Positions 34,269 to 42,541 of a DNA stretch of 64,000 bases are shown here, one piece after another (positions within the stretch are counted from its first letter, which is position 1; each line of letters opens with the position of its first letter). Source of the stretch: JAAYJK01 sp964501655 (GTDB lineage: Bacteria; Bacillota; Syntrophomonadia; Syntrophomonadales; Syntrophomonadaceae); contig CAZCTN010000012.1 in assembly GCA_964501655.1 (NCBI GenBank), positions 1-64,000 of the forward strand. The letters run 5' to 3'. The position numbers and the translations under genes were made by a program. The notes beneath the pieces are model-generated. The model saw nothing but the letters and a program-made list of their open reading frames with translations, was not told the DNA's origin and ran no database searches.

Positions 34269-36209
34269 CTATTCGTCGGTCGGAGTCTCAATCACTACAC
34301 CTTCTACATGATGTTTGCTGAATTGTTTCCTCTTTTTCCGGTTTTCTTTACTTTCGAAAACGATATCCAGGTCGTAGTTCTCCGGATATAGATCCTGAGC
34401 TTCTATATGCAGGCTGAGACGCTTCTGATTTATCTTATACTTCTTTTTCATTACCATTACTACTACTTCTCCCCTGCTGTTTTCTGGTTCATAGACTATA
34501 CCAGTTCTGTTCATGCTGCTTATGAAGACGCAGTCCCCCTTTTGGAATCTGTTGCCGTACTTCGGGGACGGACGTTTCTTTAGGGGCAGTTTACCTTCTT
34601 TGTATGCATTTTGCTGGGATTCTACCCTTTGCTCTCTAGCTGGGGCCAGGTTATCCAGGTTGGAAGCTGAGTAGTCCTTCTTATCCCGATAAGTTATTTC
34701 ATGGGCTCTTTCTATAATACTCCTATCCACTCCCAGTCTTAAAGCTATCAGAAAAGCATTGCTGGAGCCGGCCTGCCCAATCTTAAGCCGGTACAGAGGC
34801 CGCAGAGATTCCAGATCAAATTCCATACAGGCATTTTTGAACCCGGGGTTCTTCTCCGCGAATTGTTTTATCTCGCTGATATGGGTAGTAGCCAGGATGG
34901 TGGCTCCTCGGTTGAAGACCTCCTCCATTACTGCAATGGCAAATCCCATTCCTTCCTCCGGTTCCGTACCGGCTCCTATTTCATCCATGACAACCAGTGA
35001 ATTGGGTCTGGAGCCGGATATGATCTCCACTATGTTCTTTACATGGGAGGAAAAGGTGCTAAGGGATTGCTCTATACTCTGACCGTCACCGATATCAGCC
35101 AGTATATCGTTGAAGATGGCCATTTGACTGCCGGGTTCAACCGGCACATGCAGACCGGACTGTACCATAAGGGTGAGCAGCCCCACCGTTTTCAGGGTCA
35201 CCGTTTTGCCTCCGGTATTGGGACCGGTGATAACCAGTGCCCGGCAGCCAGTTCCAATACTGAAATCAAGGGGGACAGCATCCTCACCCAGCAACGGATG
35301 TCGCCCTCCTTTGATATTTATTATGCCGTCAACATTAAGAGCAACTTCAGTTCCATTAATTGATTTGCTGTATTTAGCGCGGGCAAAGAGAGCATCATAG
35401 TGCGCCATGGTTTCTATATCGATAGAAATCTCCTGAGAATTGAACTTGACCATTTCAGTAAGTTGGGCTAATACTCGATATACTTCTTCAGCTTCCATCT
35501 CCATAAGCATGTCCAGTTCCGACTGTAAAGCAGAAATTGCTGCCGGTTCAATAAATAGAGTTGAGCCGCTGGATGATCTATCCAATATACTGCCGGCTAT
35601 ATTTTTGGCGAATTGTCTTTTTACCGGTATCACATACCTTCCATTTCTGCTTGTTACCAGTGCTTCCTGAATTGCCGAGGCATAAGCGGGTGAAGACAAT
35701 ATACTATTGATCTTTTGCTTGATTTTATCATCAGTAATCCTGATCTGCTTTCTCAATCTATTAAGCTCGGGAGTAGCTCTGTCATCTACTCTTCCATTGA
35801 CAAGGCAGCGGTCCAAATCTTGATAAAGCTCGGGCAAGTCAAACATGGATGAAGCATATCCAGCCACTTCTGGAGCAATGGAATTCATGGAATCCATAAA
35901 TTTCTGCATTCGTTTAACATACCTCAGCAGTTCTTTAACTGCGGACAATTCCTCTATGGTTAGGACCCGGCCTTCAACAATAAGGGCCGCTTGCTGTATC
36001 TTGTCCAGGGAGGTGAGCGGGATACTGGAATTCACCTCCAGTATCCTTACGGCCCCGCTGGTCTCTTTCAAACGCTTCTTTATTTGATCTATATGGAGAT
36101 CTGGCTTGAGATTCTCAATAATCAGTTTTGCCTGTTCTGATAACGCATATTTGCTGATCTCTTCTATTACTTTGGCATACTCAAATACTTGCAGGACATA
36201 ATCTTTCAT
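34269..36209 (-). CDS. MutS2-like ATPase lacking the Smr nuclease domain
   Basis: A 646-residue MutS2-type protein. Helical core in the first 300 residues, then the MutS ATPase domain with Walker A GPNTGGKT (329-336), FSSHVKNI, VVMDEIGAGTEPEEG and ATTHISEIK. Classical MutS2 is about 780 residues and ends in an Smr endonuclease domain; this one ends with a basic region (KKRPSPKYGNRF, KKKYKINQKRLSLH, KENRKKRKQFSKHH) and no Smr words. MutS2 resolves collided ribosomes or suppresses recombination in different species; lack of Smr implies ATPase function without nuclease. ATG follows GGAGG. Confidence 0.9.
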   Translation of the reverse strand: MKDYVLQVFEYAKVIEEISKYALSEQAKLIIENLKPDLHIDQIKKRLKETSGAVRILEVNSSIPLTSLDKIQQAALIVEGRVLTIEELSAVKELLRYVKRMQKFMDSMNSIAPEVAGYASSMFDLPELYQDLDRCLVNGRVDDRATPELNRLRKQIRITDDKIKQKINSILSSPAYASAIQEALVTSRNGRYVIPVKRQFAKNIAGSILDRSSSGSTLFIEPAAISALQSELDMLMEMEAEEVYRVLAQLTEMVKFNSQEISIDIETMAHYDALFARAKYSKSINGTEVALNVDGIINIKGGRHPLLGEDAVPLDFSIGTGCRALVITGPNTGGKTVTLKTVGLLTLMVQSGLHVPVEPGSQMAIFNDILADIGDGQSIEQSLSTFSSHVKNIVEIISGSRPNSLVVMDEIGAGTEPEEGMGFAIAVMEEVFNRGATILATTHISEIKQFAEKNPGFKNACMEFDLESLRPLYRLKIGQAGSSNAFLIALRLGVDRSIIERAHEITYRDKKDYSASNLDNLAPAREQRVESQQNAYKEGKLPLKKRPSPKYGNRFQKGDCVFISSMNRTGIVYEPENSRGEVVVMVMKKKYKINQKRLSLHIEAQDLYPENYDLDIVFESKENRKKRKQFSKHHVEGVVIETPTDE

Positions 36210-36687
36210 GTATTATAACCTCCATCAAATGCTGAAATATTAACAAAAACCTGGTGGATATAACCTTAGCCGAAAGAACTGGAATTATGGACGGTGGTAT
36301 CAAGATAGCCTGCGGGATAGCAGAGGGAACAACAGGATAAATAGGGCAATTAAAAAATGCCCTGCAGAAGCACGGCATATAATTATCCAGTTGGCCAGAA
36401 GAGGGGCAGACCCGAATCCGTGTTCTCAAAATAACCAGTCGTAATCAACAGCAATCATAAAGCAATCTTGATTACCGTCTTTCGACTCCCATATTCGGTT
36501 AAGGTTATTTGAAAACCGACTCCGACATACAAACATATCTCCTGTTTTCTAATATATATTTTATTTTAGATCTTACCGGGCCACCCGTCAACTGCTAGTT
36601 TTTTTCGGACCAAGCTCAGTCAATTCGGCCGGTGATCTTCAATTAGCGGATTTTGACTAACTGAATGCCGACAGTCCGGGACCGATC
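36210..36687. other. Intergenic region, possible decayed coding trace
   Basis: No intact gene. On the plus strand from about 36266 one frame reads LAERTGIMDGGIKIACG, IGQLKNALQKHGI and a third basic segment, separated only by two TAA stops, up to about 36460. It may be a degraded short gene or chance. The 82-codon minus-strand frame (36181-36429) overlaps the mutS2 start and has no family support. Confidence 0.3.
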
Positions 36688-37344
36688 TTATCTGGTAATA
36701 TAATCAAAGTTGGAATAGCGCCAGTATTCCTGCCTCAATCGAATATCATTTACAGATGAAGCTTCAATCTCATAACGGTCTGCGATCACCTTGTCTAACT
36801 GACTCTTGTCCGGGATCAGTCCCTGGCCAAGCTGTTCATTATAATAAACCTGCCAGGCCTTCCATATGGTCACCTCATTCTGACTGAGCTGGTTGTCCCA
36901 TATCTTTTCCCTCAGATCCCACTGGATGGACATCTTATCGTAATCTCCAACCTCAACCAAAGATGCTTTTCTTAAGTCTCCCTGGGGAGCGAAGATTATC
37001 CGGGCTAGAGTATAGCCATGGCCAATATATTCGGGATAATCATAGACCAGGATTTCCAGAGCGTTAAAGCTATCCCCCTTTTTGGCTTCTTCTATCAGCC
37101 TTTCCGCTAGAGGTCTCAAATCCTTTATGCGAACCTGATCCTTGACCACCACGTGCCAGGTGTATTGAATCCCTTCCGAACCTAGGTTCTCCTCTATCAG
37201 TTCAATAGAGTAAGGAACAGAAACATCCGCCGGTCTCTGGCTGACGACCATCATGGTCAGGATAACCACCAGAACCAAAATCAGCACAATGTATAACTTG
37301 AACACCCATGGGGAGGAGTTTGTTTCACCAGGTTTTTCTTCCAT
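36688..37344 (-). CDS. Unknown membrane-anchored extracytoplasmic protein
   Basis: A 218-residue protein with a cytoplasmic tail, one span (about 15-35) and an external alpha/beta domain with YTWHVVVKDQVRIKDLRPLA and FNALEILVYDYPEYIGHGYT. The layout looks like a small anchored domain, but I do not recognise the family with confidence. ATG is 7 bases after GGAG. Same strand as the SLH-protein pair upstream, 160 bases apart; may be cotranscribed. Confidence 0.7.
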   Translation of the reverse strand: MEEKPGETNSSPWVFKLYIVLILVLVVILTMMVVSQRPADVSVPYSIELIEENLGSEGIQYTWHVVVKDQVRIKDLRPLAERLIEEAKKGDSFNALEILVYDYPEYIGHGYTLARIIFAPQGDLRKASLVEVGDYDKMSIQWDLREKIWDNQLSQNEVTIWKAWQVYYNEQLGQGLIPDKSQLDKVIADRYEIEASSVNDIRLRQEYWRYSNFDYITR

Positions 37345-37506
37345 AAGCAGTCTCCTTTCAAATAGTATTAATTGAGAATTAAATATCTAATTTGAATCGC
37401 TGTTACCGGAAAAAATATAATCCTTGATGCTATTATTACACTATTCAAGCCATTTGAAAATGCCAGTCAACCTCACTTCTCTCCTAATTTATCAAAAAAG
37501 AATGGC

Positions 37507-39684
37507 TTACATATAGGGTTTGATCTTTACTGCGGCTGTTGCCACCTCCGCCCAAGTACAAGGCGTCTGGGGATTAAAGCGGCCATGCTCGTCGTTGCCC
37601 AGCAATCCCAAACCGCTGGCTATGGCCACGTAATTAATCTTGTCCGGACTTACCGCTTCCGCATCAATAGCGGTCAGCTGAAAACTTTTATCCATAAGGG
37701 CTATTTCACGGTAACTGAGGCAGTTTACCAGCCACTCCGCCAGCTCTTCCCGGTAAATAGGAAGGTCCGGGTCTAACTTGTCCCCATTGCGGATCATGCC
37801 GCTCTTCACGGCGCTTAAGAAAGCACCCCGGTCAGGATCACTGCTGCTTATATCCACGAAAGCCAACTGAGTCAACTCGTCGTCATTCAGGAATCTGTTA
37901 GGATCATAAGACCGGCTGATAATTCTGATAGCCTCCCGGCGATTTATACTGCTGTCCGGATCCAGGCCTTGCTCTGGTATAAGGCCGCTGCGGTTAAGCA
38001 GTTCCAGAGTAGGAAATATCCAGTGGGTACGCCATTCCTGCAGGCGAGAGTCATCGGTTTCCGCCATTCCCCAATAACCAATCCGGGTGCCAGTACGGGC
38101 ATCAACCCGCAAGGGTTCTTTCAGGCGATAACCCAGAAGAGCAGCTCCTGCCTGGCTGCTGCCGTATTCATAATCGCACAGCACATATACCAGTTCCAGA
38201 GGACTCTGCTGTATTATGATACTAACCCCTTGAGCTTCGTCTATAAGGCTGCCGGCGGGAACATAACCCAGGCTTGACCAATTCAGCTGATAGGAGACAA
38301 TCTTTCCGCTGCTTTTATCCACTTGCATCTCTATGCTGTCTCGATTATAGACTATACCATTGTGGATACGGGCAAATCTTAATATATATCGGTTATTGAT
38401 TACCTGGTTGGGGGCATCGAATGATAGTATGACCTGAGAGGATTTCTGAGGGTTGATTTTCTCCAGGAAGGCTCGGCCAAGTGATTGCGCTTCTTCGTAA
38501 TCGATGGTGGAGGACGTATTTCCCGGGAAGATGACATTATCAGCATTCCAGGATTGGTATTCCTGAATTTCACCATTTAGGGTATTTATGGCCAACTGGT
38601 GATACATTCCTTTATCATGTTGGAGGCTAAATTCACATATTCCCTGCTTGCTTAACTGAGAAAATGCTATTTGTCCTTCAGCCCCCACAAAACCGAAAAA
38701 ATCCTCTGCCGTCTTTTTTAACTGATTCAAATCCGGCCCGGGATCGGAAATAGCAACAACTGGGGATATGGATTTTTCTGACGCCCGGGGTGGGTATTCA
38801 TAGGCCTTTAGGTAGTTATCCTCGATAAGCGATCCATCCCAGTTCATTGCTTGTCCAGTCCGGGCATCGAAAATATCGGCGCGGGTGTTTACCATATAAA
38901 CCGGTATCATTGATTTTGCCGAGCTATCGTTATAGGAATCAGCAAGCAGCTGGAAGGAGGGATACACACCAAGTCTTGACAGCAGACGACTGGTAAAATC
39001 ATCAACGGGGATGAGATCCTGAGGTTCAGGAAAGGTGGAGTTGTGCCAGGAGAGATGGTACTCGGTGATTACTCCCAGGACAGCATCGATATTGATGCTT
39101 ATTCCGTCCATAGTGACCGGAATGCCGTTTTCCATTCTGGACCAGTAGAAATTATGAGTATTCTCCAGGCTGTGCTCGGGGAAAAACCTATCACTAGACT
39201 GGTAGGTCAATCTATCCATCAGCTCCGGATGAGTTCGGCGCAAGAAATTATTTGCTATAACCAGTGCCTCCTGCCGGGTATATTGGGCTGCCCTGCCACG
39301 ATACAAGTCCAGGCCAGGCCGATAGAAAAAGGAGTTTATGCGGCCCGCCTCCGCATCTACACTTGCTGTAATGCGGGCACCTTTTTGGTCCGGACGTATA
39401 TATTCACTGTCATTCCAGAAAAAGTTGTAAGTACCCGGAAGATAGGTAACAGGATCCTGCTTGATGATCAGAGTTTTATTTCGGGTTATATCAGGAAAGG
39501 TATTGCAGATAAGGGATCGGGCTTCGTCTTCGCTGATGCCCGTAACCGGCCGGGGCAGACTATCTGTCATCACATTTGTATTCAGCTCAACGGCAGCCCA
39601 AGCTTCATGACAAGTAAAACCGGGTATTGCAGCCATTACGGGCAGAATGAACAGCAGCATGACAACTAGGGTTTTCTTAAACAT
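37507..39684 (-). CDS. S-layer-homology protein with YcdB/YcdC (PepSY-like) repeats, copy B
   Basis: About 725 residues from ATG 39684, which follows AAAGGAG; the frame is open to a GTG at 39705. Signal peptide with cleavage after AWA. Repeated PepSY-like units occupy about 40-550 (DEARSLICNTFPDI, RQEALVIANNFLRR, YNFFWNDSEYI and FYWSRMENGIPVTMDGISI), a pattern seen in YcdB/YcdC proteins. Two to three SLH motifs fill the last 170 residues, including GLLGNDEHGRFNPQTPCTWAE. SLH domains bind secondary cell-wall polymers, so it is a cell-wall protein. Its start lies 17 bases after the stop of its paralogue; they form a duplicated pair. Confidence 0.88.
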   Translation of the reverse strand: MFKKTLVVMLLFILPVMAAIPGFTCHEAWAAVELNTNVMTDSLPRPVTGISEDEARSLICNTFPDITRNKTLIIKQDPVTYLPGTYNFFWNDSEYIRPDQKGARITASVDAEAGRINSFFYRPGLDLYRGRAAQYTRQEALVIANNFLRRTHPELMDRLTYQSSDRFFPEHSLENTHNFYWSRMENGIPVTMDGISINIDAVLGVITEYHLSWHNSTFPEPQDLIPVDDFTSRLLSRLGVYPSFQLLADSYNDSSAKSMIPVYMVNTRADIFDARTGQAMNWDGSLIEDNYLKAYEYPPRASEKSISPVVAISDPGPDLNQLKKTAEDFFGFVGAEGQIAFSQLSKQGICEFSLQHDKGMYHQLAINTLNGEIQEYQSWNADNVIFPGNTSSTIDYEEAQSLGRAFLEKINPQKSSQVILSFDAPNQVINNRYILRFARIHNGIVYNRDSIEMQVDKSSGKIVSYQLNWSSLGYVPAGSLIDEAQGVSIIIQQSPLELVYVLCDYEYGSSQAGAALLGYRLKEPLRVDARTGTRIGYWGMAETDDSRLQEWRTHWIFPTLELLNRSGLIPEQGLDPDSSINRREAIRIISRSYDPNRFLNDDELTQLAFVDISSSDPDRGAFLSAVKSGMIRNGDKLDPDLPIYREELAEWLVNCLSYREIALMDKSFQLTAIDAEAVSPDKINYVAIASGLGLLGNDEHGRFNPQTPCTWAEVATAAVKIKPYM

Positions 39685-39701
39685 AGGATTATTATCTCCT
39701 T

Positions 39702-41837
39702 TCACCAGCTAATAGATTGCTGAAGTTTCGATTCCAGCCGCAGAAATACCACCGCTGTTTCAGCCAGGGTACAGGGGGCCTGGGGTCTAAAATTGCCATT
39801 TCGGTCGGGATTAAGGAGTCCCAGGGCGTTGCTAATGGCAACATAATTGTGTAAATCAACAGAAATCAGGTCAACATCATTAAAATCGAGAGTTATATGG
39901 TCTTCCATTTCCGCAATATCGCGGTATCCCAGGATATTAGTCAGCCATAGTGCCATTTCTTCCCTGCTTAAGAGCTGATCGGGATAAAACTCTCCATAAT
40001 TTACAATCATTCCTCGCTTTACCGCCCGGGTTAACAGATCGTAATCCGGACTGTTTATGTCAATGTTAGTGAATTTCAGGTCTATTTTCTCTTCGCTGCC
40101 ACCCAAAACATGAAACATATGGCTGTTGGCTGATGAGAGCAGCAGTTCAAGAGCCTGACGGCGGGTTACAGCATAATCCGGGTTGGAAAGATCTTCAGCA
40201 GATAACAGGCCTCTTTCTTTTAAAACAGAAAGGGCTGCCGAGGCCCAGTGATTATCAGGCTGACCCTGAGCAACATATGTGGGCTTTATCTTTTTCCCGC
40301 TGCTGGCGTCCAAGTAGGGAAAAGAGTCCAGGCTGTAGGCTAAAATGGCAGTTCCGACAGGTTGGTAGTTCTGGTCGCGCAAGAATATGTATTTGAGTTT
40401 CAAATTCAGGTTCTGTTCAAAAGATTGCCTGGCTTGCTCAGGGGAAATGAGATGGGTAAAACCGCTACAATTTACAAGGGCCGGTACCTTTTGGTATGAG
40501 ACCGTTTGCCCACTGTTTTTGTCAACCTCGGCATATATGGTTGCGCTTTCCATGGGAATGCCATTTATCAGCGGTGAGAAGAAAAACTGGTACAGGCGGT
40601 TATCCTCGTTATATGAAACCGACTGTCGTTGGATCACCTGCCCGGGGCTGAGCAAATCTATAAAGTTCCTGGCACTGCTCAGTGCCTGCTCACAGCTTAC
40701 CTGGGAATTGGCCGGATTGGATTGACCTGGATAGTGACGATTGAAACCTACGATGTCGGCGTTGCGGGTATCAATGGAAACCGTCATATACTCTTGATCG
40801 TCCTCACCGATTATGCTGTAGTCCTGGCCCTTGACACATACTGAGCCGTAACAGCTGGCGCCTCCTCCGGTGTTTCTTATTTCTCCCCGGGGAGCCCCCA
40901 TTTGTTCAAAGAACCGTTCTGCCGCTGACATCAGCTGATTAGCCGGCAGTTCTTGGTCGCTATTCTCCAGGGTGACGCTTCCTCCTGGGTTGGGAGTAAT
41001 TGACTCAATATAGGTTTTAGTATCCGGCAAAACTCTGCCGAACATGTCCAACGGCTCAAAGCTCCCGGCGTTAAAAGACTGGGCGGGGGTATTTATAGCG
41101 TATACCGGTACAGCGGTATTTAATTCAGATGGATTCCAGAGAGGAATCTTATAGACCGGGCAAACCCCATACTTGTCCAGTATTACAGTCCTAAACTCAG
41201 ATGGTGGGATTATATTGACGGGGGCCGGTAACTCTGCATCGGTCCAGATATATGTGTATTGATGGATCTGGCCGGTAAGCAGATCCACTCCGATTACTAC
41301 CCCATCCTGGTCGGTCACGATTCCATTCTCTATCCTATTCCAATAGAATATATTATCCCGCTCAGAAGTATAAGTATATGGATAATCAACGTTCAATTTC
41401 AGCCTGGGTACCTCAGCCCCATGATATTTATTCAGGAAATCTTCGGCTATCTGCTTGGCCTGACCGGAGGTAATATAGCTGGAATTATAGGCATAATAAG
41501 CACTATCGGGTTGGTAAGAAAAGTGGGTTATTCTTCCGGAAACGGCATTGATTGAGGCACTGATCTTCTCCTGGGCAGAAGCTGGGAATGAAGTTCCCCA
41601 GTACAGCTCCCACCGGCCATCACCGCCAGGGTCATTCTGCAAGGTGGCAGTGAATTCTCGGCCGCTGCATAATTCCGGAAACATTTCCCGCAGTGATTTT
41701 ACCGCCTGGTTTTGATCAATTGGGGCAGAATCTGAGGCAGATCGGGAATTAATTTCTGACGCAAGGACCAAGGGGCCGGATAATGCCAGCAGTAACATTA
41801 AAGCTGAAGCAGCAAGGTATCTTAGTATACGGTACAT
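39702..41837 (-). CDS. S-layer-homology protein with YcdB/YcdC (PepSY-like) repeats, copy A
   Basis: 711 residues from ATG 41837 (GGAGGGATAAA before it). Signal peptide ends near VLA. Organisation matches the downstream copy: PepSY-like units (NQAVKSLREMFPEL, SGQAKQIAEDFLNKY, NIFYWNRIENGIVTDQDGVVI) and C-terminal SLH motifs ending GLLNPDRNGNFRPQAPCTLAE. The two copies are clearly homologous but well diverged, so the duplication is old. PepSY-type domains often inhibit or chaperone peptidases; role here is inferred only as a wall-anchored structural or regulatory protein. First gene of the pair. Confidence 0.88.
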   Translation of the reverse strand: MYRILRYLAASALMLLLALSGPLVLASEINSRSASDSAPIDQNQAVKSLREMFPELCSGREFTATLQNDPGGDGRWELYWGTSFPASAQEKISASINAVSGRITHFSYQPDSAYYAYNSSYITSGQAKQIAEDFLNKYHGAEVPRLKLNVDYPYTYTSERDNIFYWNRIENGIVTDQDGVVIGVDLLTGQIHQYTYIWTDAELPAPVNIIPPSEFRTVILDKYGVCPVYKIPLWNPSELNTAVPVYAINTPAQSFNAGSFEPLDMFGRVLPDTKTYIESITPNPGGSVTLENSDQELPANQLMSAAERFFEQMGAPRGEIRNTGGGASCYGSVCVKGQDYSIIGEDDQEYMTVSIDTRNADIVGFNRHYPGQSNPANSQVSCEQALSSARNFIDLLSPGQVIQRQSVSYNEDNRLYQFFFSPLINGIPMESATIYAEVDKNSGQTVSYQKVPALVNCSGFTHLISPEQARQSFEQNLNLKLKYIFLRDQNYQPVGTAILAYSLDSFPYLDASSGKKIKPTYVAQGQPDNHWASAALSVLKERGLLSAEDLSNPDYAVTRRQALELLLSSANSHMFHVLGGSEEKIDLKFTNIDINSPDYDLLTRAVKRGMIVNYGEFYPDQLLSREEMALWLTNILGYRDIAEMEDHITLDFNDVDLISVDLHNYVAISNALGLLNPDRNGNFRPQAPCTLAETAVVFLRLESKLQQSISW

Positions 41838-41990
41838 TTTATCCCTCCTAAAAAACATGCAAAAAAGGGGAACTATTAATAATAATATACCATAAAATAC
41901 CTGAAATGACCAATAATTGTCACATATGGGATGTAGTGGCGGATGGAGGAGGCGAGGAGATTATCCTGCCCATTTATCTGCAGTATTGAA

Positions 41991-42341
41991 TCAGACTAAA
42001 AGCTTCCACCAGTGCAATACTTCAATATTATTCAGAGAAGCAACCGATCTAGCCTGTTCATAGCAACTTGAAGGAACTGCAACATGCAGAGAATAACTGC
42101 AATTTGACAGCAAATATAAGTTTCGAACTGTCTCACGCAACTTAAGGGTCTCTATGGTTTCTACATCACAGATAATATATGCACCATTCCTGCAGGCTAA
42201 CAGGTCTGGACGATAACCCTGCAGAAGGTGATGGATATCATCAGGATAATCAGGATGTTTGCTGCTCACTATTTCATAACCCTGAGAATGGTAGTTTTTA
42301 ATCATACGACGAAGAATTGTATAATACACAAAACCTGTCAT
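41991..42341 (-). CDS. Small PD-(D/E)xK-like protein of unknown function
   Basis: A 116-residue protein from ATG 42341, 7 bases after AGGGGG; a longer frame to 42473 lacks a ribosome site. It contains YRPDLLACRNGAYIICDVET, which has the spacing of a restriction-endonuclease-like core (P-D, then D-x-E), followed by ETLKLRETVRNLYLL and a strand VAVP. This could be a small nuclease or a DNA-binding relative; the lysine of the classical motif is not present. Family not recognised. Confidence 0.6.
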   Translation of the reverse strand: MTGFVYYTILRRMIKNYHSQGYEIVSSKHPDYPDDIHHLLQGYRPDLLACRNGAYIICDVETIETLKLRETVRNLYLLSNCSYSLHVAVPSSCYEQARSVASLNNIEVLHWWKLLV

Positions 42342-42541
42342 AAAATAGCCCCCTTTTTTCATTAAGCTACGTGAGTTGTATAGAAAGAATGATATACTGC
42401 ATTGAAGTGATCGGGGTGCTGTCTCTTTAGGAATGAAGTAACGAGCAAACTCTCTACTAATATATTGTATCACATCCGGATAGAATACCGGTTATTTATC
42501 CGGGGGGGCTTTCTGGAAATATCTTCGTATATAATCTAGGA

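Noticed and set aside
36181..36429. 82-codon minus-strand frame overlapping the mutS2 start
   Set aside because: It conflicts with the well-supported start of the mutS2-like gene and has no ribosome site.
39685..39705. GTG 39705 as the start of SLH copy B
   Set aside because: It overlaps the stop of the upstream gene and lies in front of the ribosome site AAAGGAG, which fits ATG 39684.
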